A DNA stretch of 64,000 nt from Postechiella sp039985655 (GTDB lineage: Bacteria > Bacteroidota > Bacteroidia > Flavobacteriales > Flavobacteriaceae). Below, in pieces: positions 26,228-35,586 of the stretch (within the stretch, counting starts at the first letter, position 1; every line of letters starts with the position of its first letter). The stretch covers positions 124,001-188,000 of the forward strand of contig JBDWSF010000014.1 in assembly GCA_039985655.1 (NCBI GenBank), in the 5' to 3' direction. Made by a program: the position numbers and the translations under genes. Under the pieces are notes generated by a model. The model had not been told where the DNA came from and ran no database searches. It saw nothing but the letters and a program-made list of their open reading frames with translations.

Positions 26228-26782
26228 TTATACTTTTTCTACTTGCATATAACTTAACTCTAATGGTGTTTTTCTTCCAAAAATCTTAACCATTACTTCA
26301 AGCTTGCGTTTTTCTTCATTAATATTTTCAACAGTTCCATCAAATCCATTAAATGGACCATCTATAACTTTTACTGTTTCTCCTTTTGTAAATGGTATTG
26401 ATACATTTACATTTTCATCAACAGCTAATTCATCAACCTTACCTAACATTCTGTTTACTTCAGATTGTCTTAATGGCACAGGATCTCCACCTTTAGTTTC
26501 ACCTAAAAAACCAATAACGTTAGTAACCGACCTTATTATATGGGGAACTTCTCCAGTTAAATTTGCTTGAACCATTATATATCCAGGAAAGAATACTTTT
26601 TCTTTTTGGATTTTTTTTCCATTACGGATTTGAATTACTTTTTCTGTTGGAACTAATACTTGATCAACATAATCTGTTAAACCTAAACGAGCAATTTCAT
26701 TCTCGATATATGTTTTGATTTTGTTTTCTTGACCACTTACGGCTCTAACAACATACCATTTCTTTTCACTTACCTCTGACAT
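26228..26782 (-). CDS. nusG: Transcription termination/antitermination protein NusG
   Basis: The 184-residue factor has an NGN domain (KWYVVRAVSGQENKIKTYIE, VFFPGYIMVQ) that binds the polymerase clamp, and a C-terminal KOW motif (FTKGETVKVIDGPFNGFDGTV) that contacts Rho or ribosomal S10. It lies 11 bases after secE. Confidence 0.98.
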   Translation of the reverse strand: MSEVSEKKWYVVRAVSGQENKIKTYIENEIARLGLTDYVDQVLVPTEKVIQIRNGKKIQKEKVFFPGYIMVQANLTGEVPHIIRSVTNVIGFLGETKGGDPVPLRQSEVNRMLGKVDELAVDENVNVSIPFTKGETVKVIDGPFNGFDGTVENINEEKRKLEVMVKIFGRKTPLELSYMQVEKV

Positions 26783-26793
26783 AGTTTTTCGTT

Positions 26794-26991
26794 TTAACCG
26801 TTAATCCACTCAAAGTAAGTTGTAATAACTTTACTGAAAACAGTATCTATTCCCCATATTGCAAGGGAAAATATAATTGAAAATACAGCAACTAAAATGG
26901 TTAAACGCTGTGCTTCTTCCCATACAGGCCACGTCACGTTATTTTTTAGTTCTCCAAACGATTCTTTTATATAATTTACTATTCCAGCCAT
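26794..26991 (-). CDS. secE: Preprotein translocase subunit SecE
   Basis: The 65-residue protein has the short bacterial form: an amphipathic helix IVNYIKESFGELKNNVTWPVWEEAQ, then one membrane span. It clamps SecY in the translocon. It lies between tRNA-Trp and nusG, the usual position. Confidence 0.96.
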   Translation of the reverse strand: MAGIVNYIKESFGELKNNVTWPVWEEAQRLTILVAVFSIIFSLAIWGIDTVFSKVITTYFEWING

Positions 26992-27095
26992 TTATATTTT
27001 GTTTTAAACCGAATAAAAAGCTCAACTTATAAGGAGGCTTTTTATTCTTTGTAATTCAATCGAAAACACTTTAAAAGTAATTTTCATTTATAATG

Positions 27096-27168
27096 CACGG
27101 GCGGAGAGACTCGAACTCCCGACACCTGGTTTTGGAGACCAGTGCTCTACCAACTGAGCTACGCCCGT
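27096..27168 (-). tRNA. tRNA-Trp (anticodon CCA)
   Basis: On the minus strand the acceptor ACGGGCG pairs with CGCCCGT, with discriminator G as expected for Trp. The D-arm is AGCTCAGTTGGTAGAGC, the anticodon loop CTCCAAA gives anticodon CCA, and the T-loop is AGTTCGAGTC. It sits between tuf and secE, a common bacterial arrangement. Confidence 0.97.
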
Positions 27169-27179
27169 AAACATAAGTC

Positions 27180-27207
27180 AAGGTATTCCGTAAAAACGAA
27201 ATACCTT
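27180..27207 (-). terminator. Hairpin after tuf
   Basis: AAGGTATTCCG at 27180-27190 pairs with CGAAATACCTT at 27197-27207, just beyond the tuf stop. The T-run on the minus strand is weak, so it may be a partial terminator or a processing site between tuf and tRNA-Trp. Confidence 0.5.
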
Positions 27208-27229
27208 AGCTTATTATTTATTTAGAATG

Positions 27230-28417
27230 TTATTCTATAATTTCAGTTACCTGACCTGCACCTACAGTTCTACCACCTTCACGGATAGCGAAACGTAAAC
27301 CTACATTCATTGCTATTGGTTGAATCAACTCAACATGTATCGTTAAGTTATCTCCAGGCATAACCATTTCAACTCCATCAGGAAGTGCAATGTTACCAGT
27401 AACATCAGTTGTACGTACGTAGAACTGTGGACGGTAATTGTTATGGAATGGTGTATGACGACCACCTTCTTCTTTCTTAAGGATATAAACCTCAGCTTTA
27501 AATTTAGAGTGAGGAGTTACAGAACCTGGCTTACAAATTACCATACCTCTAGAAATCATTGATTTCTCAATACCTCTTAATAAGATACCTGCGTTATCTC
27601 CAGCTTCACCTCTATCTAATATTTGACGAAACATTTCAATACCTGTAATAGTAGATGTTAATTTTTCAGCACCCATACCAATAATCTCTACAGGATCTCC
27701 AGTATTAGCAATACCAGTCTCAATACGACCAGTTGCTACTGTACCACGACCTGTAATAGAGAATACATCTTCAATAGGCATTAAGAAATCTTTATCAACC
27801 TCTCTTAAAGGCTCTTCAATCCATGCATCTACAGCTGCCATTAATTCCATTACTGAATCAACCCACTTTTGTTCACCGTTAAGTGCACCTAAAGCAGAAC
27901 CAGCAATTACAGGACCATTATCTCCATCGTACTCATAGAAAGATAATAAATCTCTGATTTCCATATCTACTAATTCAAGTAATTCTTCATCATCAACCAT
28001 ATCCACTTTATTCATGAATACAACCATACGAGGAATACCTACTTGACGTCCTAATAAGATGTGCTCACGAGTTTGTGGCATAGGACCATCTGTAGCAGCA
28101 ACTACTAAAATAGCACCATCCATTTGAGCAGCACCAGTAACCATGTTCTTTACGTAATCCGCGTGACCTGGACAGTCAACGTGAGCGTAGTGACGATTTG
28201 CTGTTGCATATTCAACGTGAGATGTATTAATTGTTATACCCCTTTCTTTCTCCTCTGGAGCATTATCAATTTGATCGAAATCTTTTGCTTCTGATAAACC
28301 TGCATCAGCTAATACTTTAGTAATAGCAGCAGTTAAAGTTGTTTTACCGTGATCTACGTGTCCAATTGTACCAATGTTTAAGTGTGGTTTTGAACGATCG
28401 AAAGTTGCCTTTGCCAT
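27230..28417 (-). CDS. tuf: Elongation factor Tu
   Basis: The 395-residue GTPase delivers aminoacyl-tRNA to the ribosome. It shows GHVDHGKTT (G1), EKERGITI (switch I), DCPGHADY (G3), NKVDMVDD (G4), SALGALNGE (G5) and the terminal GGRTVGAGQVT. It follows the four tRNA genes as in the E. coli tufB operon. It is the only tuf copy seen in the window. Confidence 0.99.
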   Translation of the reverse strand: MAKATFDRSKPHLNIGTIGHVDHGKTTLTAAITKVLADAGLSEAKDFDQIDNAPEEKERGITINTSHVEYATANRHYAHVDCPGHADYVKNMVTGAAQMDGAILVVAATDGPMPQTREHILLGRQVGIPRMVVFMNKVDMVDDEELLELVDMEIRDLLSFYEYDGDNGPVIAGSALGALNGEQKWVDSVMELMAAVDAWIEEPLREVDKDFLMPIEDVFSITGRGTVATGRIETGIANTGDPVEIIGMGAEKLTSTITGIEMFRQILDRGEAGDNAGILLRGIEKSMISRGMVICKPGSVTPHSKFKAEVYILKKEEGGRHTPFHNNYRPQFYVRTTDVTGNIALPDGVEMVMPGDNLTIHVELIQPIAMNVGLRFAIREGGRTVGAGQVTEIIE

Positions 28418-28486
28418 GTTTTAATAATTTAATCTTAGTTATATAATAATAATTTTATGTACTCTTTTTTTCTAGCACTACAATAG

Positions 28487-28558
28487 AGCCAATGACGAGA
28501 ATTGAACTCGTGACCTCTTCCTTACCAAGGAAACGCTCTACCCCTGAGCTACACCGGC
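28487..28558 (-). tRNA. tRNA-Thr (anticodon GGT)
   Basis: Acceptor GCCGGTG pairs with CATTGGC (two G-U pairs), the anticodon loop TTGGTAA gives GGT, and the T-loop is AGTTCAATTC. It is the last tRNA before tuf, like thrT in E. coli. Confidence 0.96.
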
Positions 28559-28647
28559 GTAAAGTTTTTAATTTCCTATTCTTTCAACACATCTTATAAT
28601 AAAGATTCTAATTAAAAGAAGAGATTCCTGCCTTCGCAGGGGTTTTG

Positions 28648-28720
28648 AGCGAGAGACCGGGTTCGAACCGGCGACATTCAGCTTGGAAGGCTGACGCTCT
28701 ACCAACTGAGCTACTCTCGC
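28648..28720 (-). tRNA. tRNA-Gly (anticodon TCC)
   Basis: Acceptor GCGAGAG pairs with CTCTCGC; the anticodon loop CTTCCAA gives TCC; the T-loop is GGTTCGAACC. It is third in the tuf tRNA cluster, like glyT in E. coli. Confidence 0.96.
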
Positions 28721-28770
28721 ATTATTTAAGTTTAATCCCTTTTTTAAAACTGCTGGCGATTTAAAAAAAG

Positions 28771-28852
<82 letters not shown>

Positions 28853-28964
28853 AATTAAACTTATTTCAATATTTTAAAGAACTTAAGCCCTCAGATGGAC
28901 TTTCGTCCTAAATCAATCTACTTTCATAAGTATATCGATTCCTTTGCGCTATTCAATATTTCAG

Positions 28965-29038
28965 AGCCGATGGAGGGACTCGAACCCACGACCTGCTGAT
29001 TACAAATCAGCTGCTCTAGCCAGCTGAGCTACATCGGC
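28965..29038 (-). tRNA. tRNA-Thr (anticodon TGT), tuf-operon copy
   Basis: Identical in all 74 bases to the tRNA-Thr gene at 11899-11972. It is the first gene of the Thr-Tyr-Gly-Thr-tuf transcript, in the same order as E. coli thrU-tyrU-glyT-thrT-tufB. Confidence 0.96.
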
Positions 29039-29057
29039 TTTTTCTCTTTTTTTAACA

Positions 29058-29087
29058 TAAAAAAAAGTCCGCTATTTCTAACGGACT
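29058..29087 (-). terminator. Terminator after hpf
   Basis: On the minus strand AGTCCG (29082-29087) pairs with CGGACT (29066-29071), followed by eight T residues. It lies about 50 bases after the hpf stop. Its 5' arm directly adjoins the -7 box of the tRNA-tuf promoter. Confidence 0.75.
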
Positions 29088-29088
29088 G

Positions 29089-29118
29089 CAAATGTATATA
29101 TTTATTTAATTATTCAAA
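29089..29118 (-). promoter_or_regulatory. Promoter of the tRNA-tuf operon (TTTG-N18-TACATTTG)
   Basis: On the minus strand a TTTG -33 box (29115-29118) is followed after 18 bases by TACATTTG (29089-29096), an excellent match to the Bacteroidota promoter. The first tRNA begins about 50 bases downstream. The expected start site falls inside the 5' arm of the hpf terminator. Confidence 0.75.
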
Positions 29119-29138
29119 ACATTTTTTTGATAATTTTT

Positions 29139-29441
29139 CTATAAATGTGCTCTTAATTTTTCTTTTCGCTTTTTTAATTGTCTTTCTAACGAAGAAACAG
29201 CACTATCAACCCCTTCTTCAAAACTTTTACATTGCTTTTTAACGATAAAACTATCTCCTGGCACACTTACTCTTGCTTCAAATATTTTGTTTTCTTTATC
29301 ACTTGCATTTCCTAATTTCAAAAAAACGTCTGACTTTATGACTTTATCATAAAACATATCTAACTTATCCATGCGTTTTTGGATAAAATCTATCAATTTT
29401 TGATCTGCATTAAAATTAACTGATTGCGTGTTCACTTTCAT
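29139..29441 (-). CDS. hpf: Ribosome hibernation-promoting factor (HPF/YfiA family)
   Basis: The 100-residue short-form protein fits the RaiA/HPF fold: SVNFNADQKLIDFIQKRMDKLDMFYD, then IFEARVSVPGDSFIVKKQCKSFEEGVDSAVSSLERQLKKRKEKL. Such factors bind the 30S decoding region in resting cells. It sits between the recombinase gene and the tRNA-tuf operon. Confidence 0.92.
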   Translation of the reverse strand: MKVNTQSVNFNADQKLIDFIQKRMDKLDMFYDKVIKSDVFLKLGNASDKENKIFEARVSVPGDSFIVKKQCKSFEEGVDSAVSSLERQLKKRKEKLRAHL

Positions 29442-29479
29442 ACTCTATATATTTGGTTAGACAATAATTTGTTACTGTA

Positions 29480-30370
29480 TTACTTTTTACTTCTTGGGTG
29501 TGCTTTTAATTGCACTTTTTTTAATTCGGCTATACTGTTATGTGTATAAATTTGAGTAGCAGCTAAACTGGAATGTCCTAGAAGTTCTTTTACAGCATTT
29601 AAATTAGCACCTTGATTAAGCAAATGTGTTGCAAAAGAATGTCTTAATATATGTGGACTTCTTTTCACTTTTGCAGATGCCTTTCCAAAATAATCATTTA
29701 TTACTCTATAAACAAGTGTTTCATATATTTTAACGCCTTTTTTTGTTAAAAACAAAATTTCGGCATCATCTATATTCGGTAAACGGCCTCGCACTTCTAA
29801 ATATTCTTTTATCGTTTTTACTACAGATGGTAATAACGGAAGTAATCTTTCTTTATTCCTCTTCCCTAACACTTTTAACATTTTATTATTACTACTAATA
29901 CTTTCTAGCTTTAGCTCGACTAATTCTATACGACGTATTCCTGTTGAATAAAATAATTCTATAATTAACTTATTACGAAAACCTTCGAAATCATCCTGAA
30001 AATTAAGTGCGTCTAAAACCGTTTCTATTTCTACTTGCGAAAACGGAATTTGTATTTTTTTGCTTGTTTTAAGTGCTTTGTGTTTTGCTAAAGGGTTTTC
30101 TTGAATATCACCCACCTTTAAAAGAAACTTATAGTAGGTATTTAATGCAGATACTTTTCTGTTGATACTTCGATTTGAAATTTCACTTTCTACAAGTAAA
30201 ACAATCCAACTTCTTATTTGTGGGTAGTTAACTTCATTGATTGATTCAGAATCGTATTCTTTTAATATGAATTCTGAAAAAGAATCTAAATCACTTTGAT
30301 ACGCCTTTACCGTTAATGCCGAATAGTTTTTTTCGAGCAATAAATAATCTGTAAACGATTTAAAGGTCAT
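29480..30370 (-). CDS. Tyrosine recombinase, XerC/XerD type
   Basis: The ATG at 30370 (MTFKSFTDYLLLEKNYS) is chosen, giving 296 residues, the normal Xer length; a start 69 bases upstream would add an atypical tail. The SAM-like N domain is followed by the catalytic domain with Arg in STGIRRIELVELK, HILRHSFATH and LGHSSLAATQIYTH, the R-H-R-H-Y set. It is likely the housekeeping chromosome-dimer resolvase paired with another Xer, because this gene is normally next to rpsU in the family. Confidence 0.9.
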   Translation of the reverse strand: MTFKSFTDYLLLEKNYSALTVKAYQSDLDSFSEFILKEYDSESINEVNYPQIRSWIVLLVESEISNRSINRKVSALNTYYKFLLKVGDIQENPLAKHKALKTSKKIQIPFSQVEIETVLDALNFQDDFEGFRNKLIIELFYSTGIRRIELVELKLESISSNNKMLKVLGKRNKERLLPLLPSVVKTIKEYLEVRGRLPNIDDAEILFLTKKGVKIYETLVYRVINDYFGKASAKVKRSPHILRHSFATHLLNQGANLNAVKELLGHSSLAATQIYTHNSIAELKKVQLKAHPRSKK

Positions 30371-30492
30371 AATTAATGTTGGTTGTTCTTGTTGGTTAAA
30401 TATAAAAGTTAAAAGTTTATGGTGCAACTTTAAAGACATTATATAATGATACGATTAGCCTGTTATTCAATTTGATTCTTTATATCTAACGA

Positions 30493-30535
30493 TTTCGAGT
30501 GATTTCGACTTTTTTGTTGGAGTTGTTTCGAGAAC
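30493..30535 (+). repeat. Fragment of the MITE-like repeat
   Basis: CGAGTGATTTCGAC-T6 and the following GTTTCGAGAA match, with a few changes, the end section of the elements at 2471-2607 and 53547-53665. Only the outer third is present. Confidence 0.5.
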
Positions 30536-30543
30536 TTTTTTTA

Positions 30544-30622
30544 GGGCGTTACCACAAGGGTCGGGCTTTCCGCTGTATCTTTTTTAAACGTCATTGCGAG
30601 GACGAAAGGACGTGGCAATCCG
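30544..30622 (+). repeat. Composite repeat, island-side copy
   Basis: Two modules lie in tandem. The first begins GGGCGTTACCACAAGGGT (30544-30566). The second is CGTCATTGCGAGGACG followed by GACGTGGCAATCC (30589-30622). The same two modules in inverse orientation lie at 38671-38769, and a third copy at 60723-60822. No coding capacity. Confidence 0.65.
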
Positions 30623-30804
30623 TTAAATATTAGTTCTTATCAAACTTAGTAGCACTCTATTTTAAAAAAGGATGTCGCTGCAATCCCTAACGCATTTATC
30701 CGCTTACTTTATTTTTAAACTGAAAGTTGGTTTGTTTTTGGAGAGGTTTGTTTAGCGGTTAATATAAGAAACGTATCGCAGATGATAAGCACTTTTGTTT
30801 CGGA

Positions 30805-31788
30805 TTAATTATTAATATAGAATTCTATTAGTTCATCAATTTTAAAATTAGAATACTTAGAATTCATTAGGTTACTAACAAACTTAACATTAGAAATTTC
30901 TTTTGAAATATTAACACTTTCAATCTTAGGAATTTCAACTGACTTATAGAGTTTTAATGATTCTTTGGCTAATTCGTAGTCGAATTTGATTTGATTAATT
31001 TTTTCAACATCAACGCCTAAAATCGAATAAACTAAAAGATGTAGTTTTTCTTTTTGTTTGGGGAAGTCATTGATTTTATTGTTTATTCTGTTCAACAAAT
31101 CAATTATACTAACACCTCCGGCATTAATATTTATGAGAATAGAAACAATGACAATATCTGTATCGATTATTGGGTTCAGTTGATCTGAACTAAAATGATG
31201 TGTTCTTACATTTGTTGAGGAACTCTTTACTTCTAATCGTAATTTCCCAAAACTAAAATCAAATTTTTCTTCTGGAATACTATGCCAACCATTAATTAGG
31301 TTTTCTGGAAAATCTGATTGTTCGATTAAAAATAATTCAGCCCAAAGACCTTGTAAAGATTTTCTTGGTGTCTCTTTTAAGGCTTTGAATAGCTCAATAA
31401 ATTTTCCAACAATATGTTTTATTTTTTTATTAGAAGGGGTTTGACCGAGTGATTTTATCAAAACTTGGCAAGTGCTTAGAAAAATGCCTTTTACATCATC
31501 ATTTTGACCAATATATGAAACAACAGAAAAGTTGTTATGTGTTAATTTTTTGTCTGATTCTATTTCACATCTAAGATTGTGGGAAACTTTAATGTTAAAT
31601 AAATTTTGATTTGCAACAAAAAAATCTTGATTCTGTTCTGAAATAAATATTAAAAGACTTGGGTTATCTGCACAATTTTTTGCTATTCTATGGTTTTCAT
31701 AATCTTTAATGGCCTTTGCAGAATAAGAGTTTGAATTCTGATTCTTAGGCAATAACAGTTTATCATATATTTCTTTTAAATCAATCAT
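30805..31788 (-). CDS. PD-(D/E)XK motif protein (DUF4420), putative restriction nuclease
   Basis: The 327-residue protein is the last gene of the island operon and overlaps the Z1 gene by 8 bases. A nuclease core is visible: GLWAELFLIE with Glu151, FDFSF with Asp177, and LRLEVKSS with Glu186 and Lys188, the E-x-K half of a PD-(D/E)XK site. The N-terminal 140 and C-terminal 120 residues are not recognised. DUF4420 proteins occur in restriction-type clusters with Z1 and MutL/MORC-like ATPases. I infer it is the DNA-cleaving subunit. Confidence 0.8.
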   Translation of the reverse strand: MIDLKEIYDKLLLPKNQNSNSYSAKAIKDYENHRIAKNCADNPSLLIFISEQNQDFFVANQNLFNIKVSHNLRCEIESDKKLTHNNFSVVSYIGQNDDVKGIFLSTCQVLIKSLGQTPSNKKIKHIVGKFIELFKALKETPRKSLQGLWAELFLIEQSDFPENLINGWHSIPEEKFDFSFGKLRLEVKSSSTNVRTHHFSSDQLNPIIDTDIVIVSILININAGGVSIIDLLNRINNKINDFPKQKEKLHLLVYSILGVDVEKINQIKFDYELAKESLKLYKSVEIPKIESVNISKEISNVKFVSNLMNSKYSNFKIDELIEFYINN

Positions 31789-34021
31789 TAATTTTAGAGA
31801 TTAATGATTGGGAAAGACGAGCAGGAACCCATACAGCAATAGTTATTATATTTTCGTGCTCAGTGTCCCTAAAGTCAAGGTTATGTACTTGAACTGTTAG
31901 GGAATCCTCAGATTTTATTTTTTCGTCTCCTGGATATACAACTTCTCCTGTTCTTGGATTTTTACCTTGAAACAATTGTTGAATTTCATCTTTCTTTAAA
32001 CGTCTTGTTCTTGCGTTACCTTTCGCTATTAAATAAACAAAACTATCCTCCGGAGGAAATTCATCAGTATATAAGTCTATAACGGACTTTAAATTAGTGT
32101 ATGTTGTTGAATCTGTCTGTCTTGTAAATTTTAACTCATTCAAAAAATCTTTAAATAAATCTTTTAAAGGAATTTTAGCTATGAGATGCTTTTGTTCAGC
32201 AGTTCTGTCTTTATGTCCATCATCTTCTGAAAAATTTGATTTATATTTTTCAATAAAAGCATTAAATACTTTCCTATTACTTTCAATAATAATTTCACTA
32301 TCGTGTGGAGCTTTAATTCTGACCCATTTATTACCAAAAGCTGTCCTTGTTAAGTCTTCAGAAAGCACGTTTGTTCTTGTCAACCTAAACATTTCATTTA
32401 GTACAAATCTTCTTTCCATTTCGTTTAGATGCTGACCTGAAAGTTTATGTTCAAATAGCTTTTTTCGGATATCCTCTTCGTGATTTACATACTCACTAAA
32501 TAGATGAATATTTTCTGCATCTAGATATACACGGCAATGACCTAAAAAGTCTTTTTTATAGCCAAAGAAGCGAGCTCGTTGCTGAATGGTATCCGCATTT
32601 CCAACACCCATACTTCTTGGCATATAGGTTATTGTTAAACCCTCAACTGTAAAGCCTCTATCCATAGCTTGACCACCAACAAGAATGAAAGAATAATTAC
32701 TATTCCAATCAACTGAACTTCCCGCTCTCGAATTTAATTGTTCAACAGCTGTATTGCTAATATTATGACCTAAAGTTTCTAAAAGCATCTCAAAAGATTG
32801 TATTTCAGGTGCATTTGCTTTTAAATCTTTATAAGCTTCCCTAAATTCTGAAATTATTTGCTGTTTAGTTTCATCATTGTCATTACGTTCCAATAACACC
32901 TTTTCCCAAAGACTTTTAATATGCATTACCCAATCATAGTAAGTATTGTGTTCTTCCACTAATCTAGACGGATGAACCATCATAGAACGATTTTTAGGAT
33001 TTCCTTTTTTAGTTCCCAGTAAGCGACCAGATGTAACACTCAAAAAGAAAACTCGCATTGCTTCTTTTAAAGTTTCTGGAGCTTCTTCAAATACATTATC
33101 ATCATTGTAAATTTCAGAATATGGAATATTTCTAACTATAAAATGATTCTCTTGACAGAAAGCTCGACCACCAGTATATTTTTCACCAGGAGTTAAAAGC
33201 TGAATAAAGTTAGGAGAAAGGTTATCTAAAATATTAATAAACAAGGGAGCTTGTGGAGTAGCAGTATATTGAATAAAAGTGTGATGTGGCAAAATACTTT
33301 TTAAATCTCTAATTCTACGATAAATAGTACTCATTTGAATTTCGGTAAGTACTTCTCCTTTTCGTTCTCTTCTTGTATTTGAGCTAGCTCTCGTATTCAT
33401 ACTTGCTTGGTCACCTTCATCATCTATTATCAATGTTGGGACGTTTGATAAATCAAGTTTTTTAAGGACAGAAAGTAAGTTTTTTAAATGACTTGTATTT
33501 TTCATTACTGTAATCAGTAATGTTTTTTTAAAATCATCAGGTGTATTAGCTTTTTTCCAATTTTGAAGTTCTCTTTGAATAGTGTTTTTGTCCTGTGGAT
33601 TTCTAATTGGGTCTTTTGGATTGTTAAGCATCACCCATTTTCTATGAAAACCTTGATTTATATCTAAATCATTTTGCAATCTATTAAAAGATTGATTAAC
33701 TAGATTTGTTGAAATGCCTGCTAACACTATTACTATTTGATAGTTATTGTCTCTCGCTAAAGCCGTTAATGTTGTAAAAGAAAGGGTTTTTCCACTTTGT
33801 ACGTAGCCAAAAACTAAACCAGTATCATTGTTCGTTTCTTCATTAGGATTACCACATAATTTCATAATGTGATAAGTTTCTTCTTTTACTTTTTCTTTGG
33901 CACCTGCATCATCACCAAAAATTTTAGTTAATAATTTTTCAGATTCTTCACCATATTCTGGTGTCCAATTATCACCATTTAAAAGATTTGACATAATGTT
34001 TATATTTTCAATTTTAGACAT
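31781..34021 (-). CDS. Z1-domain superfamily-2 ATPase/helicase-like protein
   Basis: The 746-residue protein has a Walker A GYVQSGKT at 72-79 and a Walker B LIIDDEGD at 197-204. A motif III-like TATPQA lies at 253-258. The Z1 section GGQAMDRGFT (449-458) is followed by a motif VI-like QQRARFFGYK (480-489). Superfamily-2 motor motifs with a large Z1 insertion define this family. It probably uses ATP to move along or remodel DNA. It lies 2 bases after the GHKL ATPase stop and overlaps the nuclease-like gene, which argues for a coupled complex. Confidence 0.9.
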   Translation of the reverse strand: MSKIENINIMSNLLNGDNWTPEYGEESEKLLTKIFGDDAGAKEKVKEETYHIMKLCGNPNEETNNDTGLVFGYVQSGKTLSFTTLTALARDNNYQIVIVLAGISTNLVNQSFNRLQNDLDINQGFHRKWVMLNNPKDPIRNPQDKNTIQRELQNWKKANTPDDFKKTLLITVMKNTSHLKNLLSVLKKLDLSNVPTLIIDDEGDQASMNTRASSNTRRERKGEVLTEIQMSTIYRRIRDLKSILPHHTFIQYTATPQAPLFINILDNLSPNFIQLLTPGEKYTGGRAFCQENHFIVRNIPYSEIYNDDNVFEEAPETLKEAMRVFFLSVTSGRLLGTKKGNPKNRSMMVHPSRLVEEHNTYYDWVMHIKSLWEKVLLERNDNDETKQQIISEFREAYKDLKANAPEIQSFEMLLETLGHNISNTAVEQLNSRAGSSVDWNSNYSFILVGGQAMDRGFTVEGLTITYMPRSMGVGNADTIQQRARFFGYKKDFLGHCRVYLDAENIHLFSEYVNHEEDIRKKLFEHKLSGQHLNEMERRFVLNEMFRLTRTNVLSEDLTRTAFGNKWVRIKAPHDSEIIIESNRKVFNAFIEKYKSNFSEDDGHKDRTAEQKHLIAKIPLKDLFKDFLNELKFTRQTDSTTYTNLKSVIDLYTDEFPPEDSFVYLIAKGNARTRRLKKDEIQQLFQGKNPRTGEVVYPGDEKIKSEDSLTVQVHNLDFRDTEHENIITIAVWVPARLSQSLISKIND

Positions 34022-34023
34022 AG

Positions 34024-35586
34024 CTATAATTTTGAAAGAGAACCAAGTAAAAGGTCATTCATATTGTTTCTTAATTCTGTTACGGGAGCTCCTGATTTTT
34101 TTACAATTATTTCTGAAAGACCTAATGCAACTACTAAACGTAAAACTGGTTCAATTACTTTATGGTCATCACCAGCAAATTCAACCATAAACGGATGAAT
34201 AAGTGATAGTCGGACACCTATATTTTTATAGTTTGCGTCTTTCTCTAATATTAAATGGTCGCCAACTTGAATTAACTCATTAATTGTTTCATCATATGAT
34301 AATTCAATATGAACCATATAATCAATGTTAGAAATATTTAACGGGAATTTTTTGTGATAAGATTTTGCAACTTCCTCTAATGAAGATTCCTCAACAATAT
34401 TTGAAGTTGGTTTTGAAACAACAGCTTGAACGTCCTTTGCTATATTATCTTGGATTTTATCAGTTGTATTATCAACTACTTTTTGAGATACTTTTTCATA
34501 ATTCTTAGCACTTTCTCGAACTCTATACTTATCAGCTTGTTTTAAAATAGGTATTGAATTTTCGCTTTCAAGTTCATCTTTTAATAGTTCTAAAAATGCT
34601 TCCATATTATCATCCCATTGAAACCCATCTTTTGTGTGACTTACATTAAACCCTTCCAAATGTAATTCGCCAAACAACCTTTTATATCTATGACTTCCTA
34701 AAGAGCCTGATAATCTAGGAGGTCGAAATCCTTCATCATTGTCAGCACTTCCCTCGATTACTCTCCCTCTTCTAAATAGAGCGAAACCACTATCTCTAAC
34801 AGACATTGTTTCCATAATGGCAATAAAGCCTTTGGCTTTCAATTTGTCTCCTTTATGGTCATTTCCAAAATCAAATTCGACTTCTTGTTTCCAATTGATT
34901 TTTTCTGCACTTGGAGTTTCAAAATATGCTGTATTTAAAATTTTGGGAGTTTCATGTTCTAGTTTTTCACCATTTATGTATAAATCTAAAATTTCTCTTT
35001 TGAAGAAATCTCTGTAAATACTAGCTAAATGCCTTTTTACTTTCCCGAGTCCTCTACGAATAGGCATTTTTTCCTCAATATCAAATAGTGTAATTAAGGT
35101 ATAATGAGAGTTTGAATTTGCTTCTTTAGTTTCAATTTGAAGTTCCTGTATTTTGTCTTTTACTATTTTTGAAATGTCAAAATTAACTTTACGTTCTACA
35201 TTTTCATTGATTGCCGTTGTTTTTGCTTGCCATTTATTAGAAAACCAACAAGCTGCCGATTTCATACCCATTCCAAATTCTGATAAACGAGTATTATCAG
35301 GAGGTAATTCAGCTGTTCTAAATGCTCTTTGGTAATCATTATAATGAATACCAGCAGCATTATCTTTTATAGTTATTTTCTTGTTATTTGTATCGAATTC
35401 AATATCCACTCTTAATTTGAAATCATCTCCTTCAATTTTTATTAACTCCTTTTCATTTTTTAAAAAGCTATCAATTGCGTTGTCAATAAATTCCGCTAAT
35501 GCATAATAGGGTTTATAATTGAGGTGTTTTAAAACGGAAAGAATTGTTACACCCGGACGGATGTTTACATTATTCAATTCTTTCAT
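34024..35586 (-). CDS. GHKL ATPase of the MutL/MORC type
   Basis: The 520-residue protein has the Bergerat ATP-binding fold: EFIDNAID (Glu32 as catalytic base, Asn36 for magnesium), DNAAGI at 75-80 and FGMGMKSAA at 104-112, the last very close to eukaryotic MORC proteins. A transducer-like domain follows (about 200-340), then a linker with helical segments and a C-terminal domain near 420-515. No histidine-kinase phosphoacceptor motif is present. Such ATPases dimerise on ATP binding and can clamp DNA. The start overlaps the methyltransferase stop by 17 bases. Confidence 0.88.
   Translation of the reverse strand: MKELNNVNIRPGVTILSVLKHLNYKPYYALAEFIDNAIDSFLKNEKELIKIEGDDFKLRVDIEFDTNNKKITIKDNAAGIHYNDYQRAFRTAELPPDNTRLSEFGMGMKSAACWFSNKWQAKTTAINENVERKVNFDISKIVKDKIQELQIETKEANSNSHYTLITLFDIEEKMPIRRGLGKVKRHLASIYRDFFKREILDLYINGEKLEHETPKILNTAYFETPSAEKINWKQEVEFDFGNDHKGDKLKAKGFIAIMETMSVRDSGFALFRRGRVIEGSADNDEGFRPPRLSGSLGSHRYKRLFGELHLEGFNVSHTKDGFQWDDNMEAFLELLKDELESENSIPILKQADKYRVRESAKNYEKVSQKVVDNTTDKIQDNIAKDVQAVVSKPTSNIVEESSLEEVAKSYHKKFPLNISNIDYMVHIELSYDETINELIQVGDHLILEKDANYKNIGVRLSLIHPFMVEFAGDDHKVIEPVLRLVVALGLSEIIVKKSGAPVTELRNNMNDLLLGSLSKL

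Larger units (their letters stand above)
30371..30804. other. Intergenic region carrying repeat fragments at the island edge
   Basis: No gene is visible. The region carries a fragment of the MITE-like family (30493-30535) and a composite repeat (30544-30622). It marks the boundary between the conserved recombinase and the accessory operon. No obvious promoter for either side was recognised. Confidence 0.5.

Noticed and set aside
29480..30370. The tyrosine recombinase as the integrase of the neighbouring defence island
   Set aside because: It has the length and motifs of a housekeeping Xer recombinase and belongs to the conserved xer-hpf-tRNA-tuf neighbourhood. No attachment-site repeats were found at the island edges.
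34024..35586. GHKL protein of the island as a sensor histidine kinase or Hsp90
   Set aside because: No phospho-His motif and no Hsp90 charged linker or C terminus; the FGMGMKS motif and context point to the MutL/MORC type.
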